Made by a program: the position numbers and the translations under genes
The notes under the pieces: generated by a model
What the model was told of the DNA's origin: nothing
The model's input: the letters and a program-made list of their open reading frames with translations, nothing else
Databases searched by the model: none
In this document: positions 52,801-62,723 of the stretch, piece by piece
Layout of the letters: every line of letters starts with the position of its first letter
How positions within the stretch are numbered: the first letter of the stretch is position 1
Assembly: GCF_002776555.1 (NCBI RefSeq)
Contig: NZ_CP021497.1
Span: 124,001 to 188,000 of the forward strand
Length of the DNA stretch: 64,000 bases
From: Candidatus Legionella polyplacis
GTDB taxonomy: Bacteria; Pseudomonadota; Gammaproteobacteria; Legionellales; Legionellaceae
Direction: 5' to 3'

Positions 52801-53319
52801 TCAAAAATGTTTTTCACTATTTTTTATTATTTTTTTTATTTTCTTTTTCAAAAAATATTGCCTTAATGGAGAAAGAAAATCTATAAACAATTTCCCATCC
52901 AAATGATCAATTTCATGTTGAAAACATTCTGCCAATAAACCATCAACACTTTTTTCAAAAGAAACACCAAATCGATCTAATGCACGAACAGTTATCTCTT
53001 TAGATCTAACAATCCACGCATGAATACCAGGAATAGATAAACAACCTTCATAAGAATTTGTTATACCTTTAGATTCAATAATTTCAGGATTAATTAATAC
53101 AAACTTATTACCTTTTTCTTTGAAAATATCTACAACAAACAACCTAACATTCTCTCCAACTTGAGGTGCAGATAAACCAATTCCATTAAATTTATACATA
53201 GTCTCAAACATATCTTCAATTAAAACCTGTAAAGAATCATCAAAATCTAAAATTGGCTTAGAAATTCTTCTTAACTGTTCATCATTTTTAATAAAATACA
53301 TTATATCTCTAACAGTCAT
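52801..53319 (-). CDS. def: Peptide deformylase
   Basis: Removes the formyl group from nascent proteins; metal enzyme. The 172 residues (169 in E. coli) have all three motifs: GIGLSAPQVG (about 47-56), EGCLSIPG (about 93-100, metal-ligand Cys) and QHEIDHLDG (about 135-143, HExxH metal ligands). The first ATG is kept because MTVRDIMYF aligns with the common MAIRxILxF start. It opens the def-fmt-rsmB operon. Confidence 0.96.
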   Translation of the reverse strand: MTVRDIMYFIKNDEQLRRISKPILDFDDSLQVLIEDMFETMYKFNGIGLSAPQVGENVRLFVVDIFKEKGNKFVLINPEIIESKGITNSYEGCLSIPGIHAWIVRSKEITVRALDRFGVSFEKSVDGLLAECFQHEIDHLDGKLFIDFLSPLRQYFLKKKIKKIIKNSEKHF

Positions 53320-53629
53320 ATAATAATTCTTATCTCTATTATATAAACTTATGAATATTTACTATCTTTAAATATGAAAAAAAAACTAAAAGTAATTTAT
53401 TTTCTAAAAAATATTTAAAAATATAATAACTTACTTTAATTAAATAAATATTCAATAATTAAAATTTTACTATTAACAATTAATACTTAAAAAAACAAAC
53501 AATATTTTTCTCTTAATATATACTAAACTTTTAATGCACATATAATTTAAACATAATTAAGTATTTTTACTTATAAAAATTAATCTCACATTAAATATTA
53601 CTGTATATTTTGTACAACACATTTTAATC
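53320..53629. other. 310-bp gap between ftsZ and def
   Basis: No gene, RNA or clear terminator hairpin seen. lpxC, which follows ftsZ in the ancestral order, is absent, and no trace of it is readable here. The def promoter should be in the left part. Confidence 0.6.
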
Positions 53630-54838
53630 CTATTCTAATTTCTCATCTTTTTTTCTTAAAAAATTCGGAATATCTAAAGAATCTCTTTCATTAGAAATTA
53701 AATCCCCATTTAATTTTGTTGCCTCACGTAAATTATTTTTTTTAAACTTAGACATTAAAGAATTATCTAATTTACAAAACTCAAAAATACTACTATTATT
53801 CCTAGATGGAACAATAAAACTTTTTCTCGAAAAATTTAATAACATATTATTATGTTGATTTTTATCTATATAAAAACAATTATTAAGACCAGTAATTATA
53901 ACTGTCACCATAATTTTTTCTTTTACTGTTTCATCAATGACAGAACCAATTATCACAGTTGCATCATCAAGAATAAATTCTCTTACTATATCACCAACTT
54001 CTTGAAACTCACCAACAGATATACTTTCATTAGAAGTAATATTTACTAATATTCCACGAGCACCTGAAAGATTTATACCTTCAAGAAAAGGAGAAGAAAT
54101 AGCTGATTCTGCTGCTCTACAAGCTCTATCATCGCCAAAAGCACTTCCAGTACCTATCATTGCTATACCAGTTTTAGACATAACAGTACGAATATCAGCA
54201 AAATCAACATTAATCAATCCAGGCTTAACAATTAAATCAGAAATACCCTTAACTGCTCGAAATAAAATATCATTAACAACTTTAAAGGCATTAACCAAAG
54301 TAATTTTTTTTCCAAGAACCGTAACTAATCTACTATTTGGTATAACGATTAACGAATCAACATATTTACTTAATTGATAAATTCCATCTTCAGCAATTAA
54401 AGATCTCTGTTTGCCTTCAAATAAAAAAGGCTTAGTAACAACAGCAACAGTTAAAATTCCTAACTCCTTAGATATTTGAGCAAATACAGGAGATGCACCA
54501 GTTCCAGTTCCACCACCCATTCCAGCAGTAATAAATAGCATATCTGCTCCAAACAAAATTTCCTTAATTTTATCTTTACTTTCATTTGCTGATTCTCTAC
54601 CAAGATTAGGATTTGATCCAGCACCAAAACCATTTGACAAAGTTTCTCCCAATTGAATTTGAATCTTTACATTAGAATTCTTTAAAGCTTGCTTATCTGT
54701 ATTGGCATAAATAAATTCTATATTATTCTTATTAAAATTTTTATTAACCATATAACTTACAGCATTTCCACCACCACCACCTATTCCTATAACTTTAATA
54801 ATTATGTTATCCTTTTTTGATTCCATTAATTCAAACAA
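53630..54838 (-). CDS. ftsZ: Cell division protein FtsZ
   Basis: Tubulin-like GTPase forming the division ring. The 402 residues (383 in E. coli) begin MFELMESKKDNIIIKVIGIGGGGGNAVSYM. They have the GTP motif GMGGGTGTGASPVFA (about 107-121) and the T7 catalytic loop NVDFADIRTVM. A spacer follows, then the conserved C-terminal peptide DIPNFLRKK, which binds FtsA or ZipA in E. coli. The start codon is TTG 54838 under a perfect AAGGAGG; the internal ATG four codons later lacks proper spacing. ftsQ and ftsA are missing just upstream. Confidence 0.97.
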   Translation of the reverse strand: MFELMESKKDNIIIKVIGIGGGGGNAVSYMVNKNFNKNNIEFIYANTDKQALKNSNVKIQIQLGETLSNGFGAGSNPNLGRESANESKDKIKEILFGADMLFITAGMGGGTGTGASPVFAQISKELGILTVAVVTKPFLFEGKQRSLIAEDGIYQLSKYVDSLIVIPNSRLVTVLGKKITLVNAFKVVNDILFRAVKGISDLIVKPGLINVDFADIRTVMSKTGIAMIGTGSAFGDDRACRAAESAISSPFLEGINLSGARGILVNITSNESISVGEFQEVGDIVREFILDDATVIIGSVIDETVKEKIMVTVIITGLNNCFYIDKNQHNNMLLNFSRKSFIVPSRNNSSIFEFCKLDNSLMSKFKKNNLREATKLNGDLISNERDSLDIPNFLRKKDEKLE

Positions 54839-54844
54839 TTTCTT

Positions 54845-54852
54845 CCTCCTTT
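54845..54852 (-). promoter_or_regulatory. Strong Shine-Dalgarno of ftsZ
   Basis: AAAGGAGG lies six bases before the TTG start of ftsZ. It is among the best ribosome-binding sites in the window and may compensate for the weak start codon. It decides for TTG 54838 over the ATG at 54826. Confidence 0.85.
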
Positions 54853-55099
54853 AAATGAAAAAATTAATAATATTAACTTTAATAATATAAACTTAACATA
54901 TTCAATAAATATGAAAACAAATAACTATTTAAAAAAAAACAAAATATTTTTACCAATAAACATTATTTCTCTATTAATCATAACTTAATTTAAACTTAAA
55001 AAACACTAAAAATATTTTATACAAAAAAACAAAATTTATATAAGATATAAATCTTAATTTATTAATAAAAATTAAAATAATTTAATAAATAATTAAATT

Positions 55100-56188
55100 T
55101 TAACTCCTAATTAATCTATTAGAATTATTTTTCTTAATAATTGCAAGTTTAATCAATTCATCAAGTAATTTTGTGTAACATAAACCACTCATTTCCCACA
55201 TTTTTGGATACATACTAACCTTTGTAAATCCAGGTATAGTATTAATTTCATTAAAATAAATTTCTTCATTTTTATTTGTTATAAAAAAATCAATGCGAGC
55301 CATTCCATTACATTTTAAACGAACAAAAATCTTCTTAGCAAAATATTGTATTTTTTTTATCAATTTATAATTTAAATTAGCAGGAATACACAACCTAATA
55401 TGATCAGTATCTAAATACTTTGCAGAATAAGAATAAAAACCATCAGGATGATTAACATAAATTTCTCCAGGTACACTTACAATTGGATTAATAGAAAATC
55501 TATTTTCTAAAACAGCAATTTCTATTTCTCTTCCAAAAATATATTCCTCTATTATCACATTTTCATCATAATTGAATGCATTATTAATAGCAAAAATTAG
55601 TTGATCAAAATTTTCTACTTTTTTAACACCTATACTAGACCCCAATGAACATGGTTTAACAAATAAAGGAAAATTCAACTCACTAATTAATTTTTTACAT
55701 AATATAACGCGTTCTCTTAAATTTGTACGAAAAGAAATAACCTTATAACGAGCACACTTTATTACATTATCACATACAATACGTCTTGTTAAATCTTTAT
55801 CCATACTAATTGATGAAGATTTAACATTACTACCAACATAAGCCACTCCAGACAACTCCAATAAACCTTGTAACGAACCATCTTCATAAAATGAGCCATG
55901 AATAATAGGAAAAACAACATCTGCATCAATAAATAAATTTCCATTTTTCATAAAACTAGATAAAACTTTTGATTTAAATGTTTTAACTGGAAGTTTATCT
56001 TTAAATTTTAATAACTCATTATAATCATTAACAAAAAAACACCCTGTTTTATCTATAGCCACAGGTATAATTTCATATTTTTCCCTATTTAAATTTGATA
56101 ATACTGAAGCAGCAGAAAATAAAGAAATTTCATGTTCTACAGATTTTCCACCATAAATTAAAATAACTTTTAAAATTAAAGAACTCAT
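55100..56188 (-). CDS. ddl: D-alanine--D-alanine ligase
   Basis: ATP-grasp enzyme joining two D-Ala for the peptidoglycan stem. The 362 residues resemble the longer DdlA-type (364 in E. coli) more than the 306-residue DdlB. Motifs are VILIYGGKSVEHEISLFSAASV (7-28), PIIHGSFYEDGSLQGLLELSGVAYVGS (about 93-119), FPLFVKPCSLGSSIGVKKV and the metal region ARIDFFITNKNEEIYFNEINTIPGFTKVSMYPKMW. The position right after murB is that of ddlB in the dcw cluster. One base separates the two. Confidence 0.95.
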   Translation of the reverse strand: MSSLILKVILIYGGKSVEHEISLFSAASVLSNLNREKYEIIPVAIDKTGCFFVNDYNELLKFKDKLPVKTFKSKVLSSFMKNGNLFIDADVVFPIIHGSFYEDGSLQGLLELSGVAYVGSNVKSSSISMDKDLTRRIVCDNVIKCARYKVISFRTNLRERVILCKKLISELNFPLFVKPCSLGSSIGVKKVENFDQLIFAINNAFNYDENVIIEEYIFGREIEIAVLENRFSINPIVSVPGEIYVNHPDGFYSYSAKYLDTDHIRLCIPANLNYKLIKKIQYFAKKIFVRLKCNGMARIDFFITNKNEEIYFNEINTIPGFTKVSMYPKMWEMSGLCYTKLLDELIKLAIIKKNNSNRLIRS

Positions 56189-56189
56189 T

Positions 56190-57098
56190 TTATTTATTAT
56201 CCAAAATATGAACTTCGGTTTCTAATTTAATACTTTTTTTCTTCCATACAGTATATTTAATAATATTTATTAATTTTTTAACATCTTTAAACGAAGCATT
56301 ACCATTATAATTTATAATAAAATTAGCATGCTTACTTGAAATCATTGCTCCACCAATTTTTTTTCCTTTTAAATTACATGACTCAATTAAATAACCAGCA
56401 GTAATATCATTACTAGGATTTTTAAATACAGAACCACAATTATACTCTGTAATTGGTTGAACTTTTCTTTTGTAAGATAAAAATCTTTTAATTTTACTAA
56501 TTAATTTTTTTTTTTTTTCCTTTGAAAAACTAAAAATTGCAGAAATAAACCATTCATCTTCTTTTAATCCAGTGATACAACGATACGAAATTATAAAATC
56601 TGATGGATAACGAATATAACGTATACCATTTCGATTAAGAATTTCTACAGATACTACAAAAGACCATATGTTTTGATTAAAACACCCAGCATTCATATTT
56701 AATGCTCCACCTATTGTACCAGGTATACCAGATAAAAACTCTATACCAGAAAAATTCTGCTTCACACAAAATGAAACTAATTTCATACAAGAAACTCCAG
56801 CTTCAACATATACATATTTATTTTTTAATAAAAAAATATTATTTAAACATTTTTTTGTAACAATAACTGTTCCTAAAAAATCATTATCATGAATAAGAAT
56901 ATTACTTCCAGATCCTATCCATAACAACGGTTCATTTAAAGATAAATTTTTTAAAAAAATAACTAAATCATAAATATTAATTGGCTTATACAATCTGCTA
57001 GCTTTACCACCTATTTTAAATGTAGTAAATTGAGATAAACTTATATCAATAAACAATTTTCCATAAAATGGAAAATTATTATAGTAACTATTAATCAT
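56190..57098 (-). CDS. murB: UDP-N-acetylenolpyruvoylglucosamine reductase
   Basis: FAD enzyme making UDP-MurNAc. The 302 residues are of the type II (short) class, unlike the 342-residue E. coli type I. Motifs are NTxxxGG-like TFKIGGKASRLY (about 25-36), LSGIPGTIGGALNMNAGC (about 122-139), SYRCITG, NCGSVFKNPS with the catalytic Ser (about 224) and TEVHIL with the conserved Glu at the end. It lies between murC (5 bp) and ddl (1 bp). Confidence 0.95.
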   Translation of the reverse strand: MINSYYNNFPFYGKLFIDISLSQFTTFKIGGKASRLYKPINIYDLVIFLKNLSLNEPLLWIGSGSNILIHDNDFLGTVIVTKKCLNNIFLLKNKYVYVEAGVSCMKLVSFCVKQNFSGIEFLSGIPGTIGGALNMNAGCFNQNIWSFVVSVEILNRNGIRYIRYPSDFIISYRCITGLKEDEWFISAIFSFSKEKKKKLISKIKRFLSYKRKVQPITEYNCGSVFKNPSNDITAGYLIESCNLKGKKIGGAMISSKHANFIINYNGNASFKDVKKLINIIKYTVWKKKSIKLETEVHILDNK

Positions 57099-57103
57099 AT
57101 CAA

Positions 57104-58546
57104 TTATTTATATAAATTTAATAAACTTAAAGCTAAATAATGAATATTTCCAGCACCCTGCATTAAAATAATATCTCCATTATTAACAGATAAATTTAAA
57201 TATAAAAATATTTCATCATTATTTATTAATGTAACTTTACAATTAAAAAAACGTTGTCTTATCTTATTTAGTAAAATTCTACTATCTACACCATTAATAA
57301 AATTTTTATCTAAACCAAATACATTCAATAAAAACAATTCTTCTGATAACGCTAAAACATTAACAAATTCTGCAAATAATAGTTTTAATCTAGTATAACG
57401 ATGAGGTTGAAATACATGAATCAATCTTTTATTAGGCCAAACAGAACGTATTGTATTAATAGTAGATAAAATCTCATTAGGATGATGGCCATAATCACTA
57501 ATTACAAGTGCTTCTCCTTTTTTAAAAAAACATTTACCAAGAATATGAAAACGTCTGTTTACTCCTTTAAATTTTAACAACCCATTAATAATACACTGAT
57601 CATTAATACCAATTTCCGTAGAAACAGCAATAGCAGCTAAAACATTTAAAACATTATGCCTACCAGGTAAAATAACTTTTACTCTTAAAGAACAAAAAGG
57701 CTTTGGTCTATGAACTACAAAATAACTTAACAATCCTATTTGAACCCAATCACATGCTCTATAATCAGCATCTTTAGAAAATCCATAAGTTCTTATATAT
57801 CCATTTATTTTTAGTAATTTCCTATTAATTTCTTTATTATCTATACAAATAACAGATAAACCATAACATGAAACATTATTAATAAAATTTATAAAAGCAT
57901 TACTTAAATTATTAAAATTATTTGAATAATTATCTAAATGCTCTCTCTCAATATTTGTCACAACAACTATATCTGGTTTTAAAAATAAAAAAGATGCATC
58001 ACTTTCATCCGCTTCTGCAATAAAATATTTAGATTTACCTGATTTTGCATTAAGATTTAAAACATTTAATATACCACCAATTATAAAATTAATATCTATA
58101 TTATATTCAATAAATATACTAACAATTAAACCAGAAGTAGTAGTTTTTCCATGAGAACCCGATATTATAATTCCATAATAAAAATACAATAATTTCGCAA
58201 GCATTAATCCCCTAGAAACAATAGGAATTCCATGTTTTATTGCAAATTTAATTTCAACATTTTCCATAGAAATAGCAGATGATTTAATAACTAAATCACT
58301 TTTTAATACATTAACCGCTTTATGACCTATATTAATTTTAATTCCTAATAACCTTAAAGAATGTATAAGATAATTATCTTCAAGATCAGAACCAGTAATA
58401 TTATATCCTTTTTCATAAAGAATTTTAGCAATACCAGACATACCAATTCCACCAATACCAATAAAATGAATATTTTTATATTTAAAAAAATTTATATTAT
58501 CAAAATACTCTTCTTCTCTATAATATCGTAATTCTTGATTGTACAT
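57104..58546 (-). CDS. murC: UDP-N-acetylmuramate--L-alanine ligase
   Basis: Adds L-Ala to UDP-MurNAc. The 480 residues (491 in E. coli) show the Rossmann motif HFIGIGGIGMSGIAKIL (about 27-43), the ATP P-loop GSHGKTTTSGLI (about 130-141), EADESDASFL, TNIEREHLDNY and the C-terminal YGHHPNEI with FQPHRYTRL. The start is an ATG after an unusual 20-residue N-terminal extension. Upstream, where murG and ftsW would be, is a 214-bp gap. Confidence 0.97.
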   Translation of the reverse strand: MYNQELRYYREEEYFDNINFFKYKNIHFIGIGGIGMSGIAKILYEKGYNITGSDLEDNYLIHSLRLLGIKINIGHKAVNVLKSDLVIKSSAISMENVEIKFAIKHGIPIVSRGLMLAKLLYFYYGIIISGSHGKTTTSGLIVSIFIEYNIDINFIIGGILNVLNLNAKSGKSKYFIAEADESDASFLFLKPDIVVVTNIEREHLDNYSNNFNNLSNAFINFINNVSCYGLSVICIDNKEINRKLLKINGYIRTYGFSKDADYRACDWVQIGLLSYFVVHRPKPFCSLRVKVILPGRHNVLNVLAAIAVSTEIGINDQCIINGLLKFKGVNRRFHILGKCFFKKGEALVISDYGHHPNEILSTINTIRSVWPNKRLIHVFQPHRYTRLKLLFAEFVNVLALSEELFLLNVFGLDKNFINGVDSRILLNKIRQRFFNCKVTLINNDEIFLYLNLSVNNGDIILMQGAGNIHYLALSLLNLYK

Positions 58547-58760
58547 TACTATTATTAACCATTCTTAAATAAAACAAAATTAAAACATCAGTAATAATTA
58601 TTAAATTATAATATTCCTAATCAAATAAAAAACCTTTATTTACAAATACTATTTATTTTAATAAATAAAAACTTTTTATAAAAATTAAAACATCTAAAAA
58701 AACAAAATAAAATACAACATAAAATTATTATATAAACTTATTTCACAAATAATAAAAATA
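58547..58760. other. Gap at the former ftsW-murG position
   Basis: Between murD and murC the ancestral dcw cluster holds ftsW and murG. Here only 214 bp of AT-rich sequence remain, with no frame longer than a few dozen codons and no recognisable motif of either protein. The murC promoter or leader may lie here. Confidence 0.65.
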
Positions 58761-60101
58761 TTAAATTTTAATTAATAATTTATTGAAAATTTCTCCCCTA
58801 TGATTAAAATCACGAAACATATCTAAACTAGAACACGCTGGAGAAAAAAGAATTGCATCTCCAAATTTCGCTTTAGATTTAGCTACAAACATTGCTTTTT
58901 TCAAAGAAAAAACTAAATATATTGGTACAATACCTAAAAATACTGATTTTATTTTATTTGCATCCTTTCCCATAGTAACAATTACCCGAACATACTTTCT
59001 TACATATTCACATAAAATAGAAAAATCAGCATTCTTACTATCTCCACCAATGATTAATATAATTTTTCCAACTACTAATGGATTTACACTTAAAATTGCA
59101 GAAATAGTCGCACCTATATTGGTGGATTTAGAATCATTAATCCATTTAATTCCGTTTGAAGAATAAATCCATTGACATCTATAAGGCAATCCACTATATG
59201 ATTTTAACACAGTAATTATACTATTTTTATCTATACCTACATGAGTTGCTAACGCACAAGCAGCCAAGGCATTTTGACAATTTTGCCTACCTTTAATATT
59301 AATATCTTTAATATTTAACAGTATCTCACTACCATTAGATATATAACTAATATTATCAATTGTTAAAATACCCCACTCTCTAAATGAATTTGGTTTTTCT
59401 AAAGAAAAACTATACTTTTTATCGCAAGAAAAAAATTTTTTCGGAAAAGTATTAAAATCATCTCTATTATAAAGTACATAATCAGCATTTTTATAAATAC
59501 GTTGTTTAATATCTATATAAGAAAATAAATCTAAATGTCTATCTAAATGATCCGGAGAAATATTTAAAATCGTAGCAATAAAAGGTTTTAAAGATTTAAT
59601 CAAATTTAACTGAAAACTAGATAATTCAAGAATCCATATATCATATATATTGTTCTTCAATAACACATCAAAAACAGGTAAACCAATATTTCCAGCTACA
59701 ATAACAGATAAACCATAAAACTTAATCATCTCTCCTAATAAAGTTACAACTGTAGACTTACCATTGGTCCCAGTCACAGCTATAATTCTAGAAGAAAATT
59801 TTATTTCTCTTATTAAATACTCTATATCTCCAAAAATCGGAATATTTAAATCAACAGCTTTTCTAACAAAATCTTCATTTAAACAAATTCCAGGACTTAA
59901 AATAACTGCTTTAACTTTCTTATAAATAAACACTGGAATGCTTCCTACATATATCTTAATATTTGGAAAATTTTTAATAAAAATTGATAATCTTCTAGTA
60001 TCTTTATAAGTATTAAACACAATAAAACTTTTATTTCTACTCCATAAATACCGAGAAACAGATAACCCTGTCTTTCCTAATCCAGCAACTAAATAAAACA
60101 T
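58761..60101 (-). CDS. murD: UDP-N-acetylmuramoylalanine--D-glutamate ligase
   Basis: Adds D-Glu to UDP-MurNAc-L-Ala. The 446 residues (438 in E. coli) include LVAGLGKTGLSVSRYL (4-19), SPGI, the P-loop VTGTNGKSTVVTLLGEM (about 111-127), ELSSFQL, NISPDHLDRH and the C-terminal WINDSKSTNIGAT and SPACSSLDMFRDFNHRGE. All are standard MurD motifs. It follows mraY after 33 bp. Confidence 0.97.
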   Translation of the reverse strand: MFYLVAGLGKTGLSVSRYLWSRNKSFIVFNTYKDTRRLSIFIKNFPNIKIYVGSIPVFIYKKVKAVILSPGICLNEDFVRKAVDLNIPIFGDIEYLIREIKFSSRIIAVTGTNGKSTVVTLLGEMIKFYGLSVIVAGNIGLPVFDVLLKNNIYDIWILELSSFQLNLIKSLKPFIATILNISPDHLDRHLDLFSYIDIKQRIYKNADYVLYNRDDFNTFPKKFFSCDKKYSFSLEKPNSFREWGILTIDNISYISNGSEILLNIKDINIKGRQNCQNALAACALATHVGIDKNSIITVLKSYSGLPYRCQWIYSSNGIKWINDSKSTNIGATISAILSVNPLVVGKIILIIGGDSKNADFSILCEYVRKYVRVIVTMGKDANKIKSVFLGIVPIYLVFSLKKAMFVAKSKAKFGDAILFSPACSSLDMFRDFNHRGEIFNKLLIKI

Positions 60102-60134
60102 AATATATATTATATCTATAAACGTTTCTTTAAT

Positions 60135-61232
60135 TTATATTAAAGAAATAATTAATATAAATAAACCAATAAACATAAACACTATATTTACAATCCAAAA
60201 TCTAACAATAATTTTAGATTCATGTAAACCTTTTAATTCGAAATGATGATGTAATGGAGTCATATTAAACAATCTACGACCCTTAGTATATTTAAAATAT
60301 AACACTTGAAATATTACTGACATCGTTTCCAAAATAAATACTCCACCTGTAATCATTAAAAAAAACTCCTGCCTTCCAATTACAGAAATAATACCTAAAG
60401 CAGATCCAATCGCCAAAGATCCAGTATCCCCCATAAAAATTTGAGCAGGATAACAATTGTACCAAAGAAAACCTAATACAGATCCAATAATAGAAAAACA
60501 AAAAACTACTAATTCTTTTATATTAAAAAGAATTGGAATATTACAATAATAAATACTACCTATTCCAGAAATCATATAAATAAGCAAACATAAAAATCCA
60601 ATATTAGTAATAATAGGAAATATAACCAATCCATCTAAACCATCAGTTAAATTTACTGCATTACTACTTCCCATAATTACAATATAATCTAATAAAAGAA
60701 AAATAGGTCCAATATCAATACATATACCATTAAATAATGGTATAATCAGTCGAGTTTGTATATTATTAGAAGAATTAAAATAAAGATATATTAAAACACT
60801 AATTACAATTAATGATTCAAAAAAATATTTATAACAAACTGACAATCCACCATGATCCTTATATATAAGTTTTAAATAATCATCCACAACTCCTACTATA
60901 CCAAAACATACAATAACAAATATTGCTATCCATAAATTAGATTGATATAAATCTCCCCATATCAAACAACTAAAACAAATAGAAAATATAATTAAAATAC
61001 CTCCCATAGTAGGAGTATTTCTCTTTAATAAATTATCACTATGCTTAGTACATCTAAGAATTTGTCTAATATTAAATTTTTTTAAATATCTAATTATTAG
61101 ATTACCAAAAAACAAACAAAATAAAAAAGCAGTTATACCAGATAATATTGAACGTAACATTAAAAACTTAGGTGAATATAAAATATAATAATACTTTTTT
61201 TTTATAAAAAAATATACTAACCAATAAAACAT
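60135..61232 (-). CDS. mraY: Phospho-N-acetylmuramoyl-pentapeptide transferase
   Basis: Integral membrane enzyme making lipid I from UDP-MurNAc-pentapeptide. The 365 residues (360 in E. coli) form about ten helices. Active-site motifs are VGVVDDYLKL (DDxxK, about 112-121), SSNAVNLTDGLDGL (about 187-200), FMGDTGSLAIGSALG (about 262-276) and the loop TPLHHHFELKG (about 321-331). The next enzyme, MurG, is missing from this locus. Confidence 0.97.
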   Translation of the reverse strand: MFYWLVYFFIKKKYYYILYSPKFLMLRSILSGITAFLFCLFFGNLIIRYLKKFNIRQILRCTKHSDNLLKRNTPTMGGILIIFSICFSCLIWGDLYQSNLWIAIFVIVCFGIVGVVDDYLKLIYKDHGGLSVCYKYFFESLIVISVLIYLYFNSSNNIQTRLIIPLFNGICIDIGPIFLLLDYIVIMGSSNAVNLTDGLDGLVIFPIITNIGFLCLLIYMISGIGSIYYCNIPILFNIKELVVFCFSIIGSVLGFLWYNCYPAQIFMGDTGSLAIGSALGIISVIGRQEFFLMITGGVFILETMSVIFQVLYFKYTKGRRLFNMTPLHHHFELKGLHESKIIVRFWIVNIVFMFIGLFILIISLI

Positions 61233-61294
61233 GAATTATTCTACCAACTGTAATGAATAAACTATAAATAAAAATAATACTTTTTTACATATTA

Positions 61295-62650
61295 TTATTT
61301 AATCAATAATTCTTGCACTACATCTTCCATAAAAAAACTTCTAGAACCTTTTACTAAAATGACAGTATCTTTATCAAGATAATAAAATAAATCATAAATT
61401 AATTTTTCTTTACATATATAATGTCTTTTAATATTCATATTATAAAAAATAATATTAGAATATACAGTATTCATCCCTAAAGTAAATAATAAACTAATAT
61501 TATAATACCTAGCTATATACCCTATAATTTTATGATGATTTTTCGAAAAACATCCAAGCTCACATAAATCACCTAATACCAAAATTTTTTTTCTTCTTTT
61601 TACCTTACAAAGCATATCTATTGCTACTAAAACAGAATATAAATTAGCATTATAAGTATCATCAATAATTAAAGAATCTTTTTTCCCTTTTAAAAACATC
61701 ATTCTACCAGGGACACCTCTAAATTTCTCTAAACCATTCACTATTTCAAATAAAGAAATCCCTAAAGCATAACAACAAGCTGCAGCAGCTACAGCATTAA
61801 TTACAGAATGCCTACCAGGAACTTTTAATTTTACATTACTATAACCAACAGGTAAAACTAAAGTAAACTCAGTATAACCATAATTATCTATTTTGATATT
61901 TTTAGCATAAACATCGGAACATCTAATATGAGAAAAATATAATATTCTTTTATTTAACAAAAACTGTCTCCAAACAAAACTATAATATTCCTCTCTATTT
62001 AAAATAGCTACACCATTAATTAAATCTAATGATTTATAAATTTCTCCTTTAGTTTTTGCTACATTATATATGTTACCAAACCCTTTAAGGTGGGCAGGAG
62101 CAATATTAGTAACTAAAGAAATATCTGGTTTTACTATTTTAGACAAATAACTAATTTCTCCTATATTAGAAGCTCCTAACTCAAAAACCGCATAAGAATG
62201 ATAAAATTTCAAACTTAATACACTGATTGGAACTCCAATATAATTATTTAAATTACCTTTACTAGAAAAAGATGGTTTAGGTAAAATTAAAGAAATCATT
62301 TCTTTTACAGTTGTTTTTCCATTACTACCAGTTACTCCAATAGTTTTACAAGATATTAATTTTCTATAGTAAATAGCCAATATTTTTAAAGCATTCAATG
62401 TATTATTTACCTTAAATTGTGGTACTTTTTTATTAATTATCTCATTATCCAATTTTTCACATATAACAGCACATGCACCATTTTTTATAGCTTCTTTAAT
62501 ATAATCATTACCATCAAAATTTTTTCCTTTTATTGCAATAAACAAAGACCCAAAACTTACTGTTCTACTATCAATAGTAACATTTTTAATTACTAAAAAT
62601 TCTTTATAAGAATAACCAAATAATTTTGCTACACTTGATAACTTCATCAT
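61295..62650 (-). CDS. murF: UDP-N-acetylmuramoyl-tripeptide--D-alanyl-D-alanine ligase
   Basis: Adds D-Ala-D-Ala to finish the cytoplasmic peptidoglycan precursor. The 451 residues (452 in E. coli) have DSRTVSFGSLFIAIKGKNFDGNDYI (about 26-50), P-loop GVTGSNGKTTVKEMI (about 104-118), ELGASNIGEISYL, TNIAPAHLKGFG, LIIDDTYNAN and LVLGDLCELG. In the ancestral order murE comes just upstream, but here the upstream gene is plsY. Two adjacent ATG codons are possible starts. Confidence 0.97.
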   Translation of the reverse strand: MMKLSSVAKLFGYSYKEFLVIKNVTIDSRTVSFGSLFIAIKGKNFDGNDYIKEAIKNGACAVICEKLDNEIINKKVPQFKVNNTLNALKILAIYYRKLISCKTIGVTGSNGKTTVKEMISLILPKPSFSSKGNLNNYIGVPISVLSLKFYHSYAVFELGASNIGEISYLSKIVKPDISLVTNIAPAHLKGFGNIYNVAKTKGEIYKSLDLINGVAILNREEYYSFVWRQFLLNKRILYFSHIRCSDVYAKNIKIDNYGYTEFTLVLPVGYSNVKLKVPGRHSVINAVAAAACCYALGISLFEIVNGLEKFRGVPGRMMFLKGKKDSLIIDDTYNANLYSVLVAIDMLCKVKRRKKILVLGDLCELGCFSKNHHKIIGYIARYYNISLLFTLGMNTVYSNIIFYNMNIKRHYICKEKLIYDLFYYLDKDTVILVKGSRSFFMEDVVQELLIK

Positions 62651-62723
62651 TAATTTAATATATAATATTCATTATTACATGACAATAATATGCCAATAAC
62701 AATAAAGAAAACTAAAATCTTAT

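Noticed and set aside
58547-58760. murG or ftsW pseudogene
   Set aside because: The gap is short and I found no motif of either protein in any frame.
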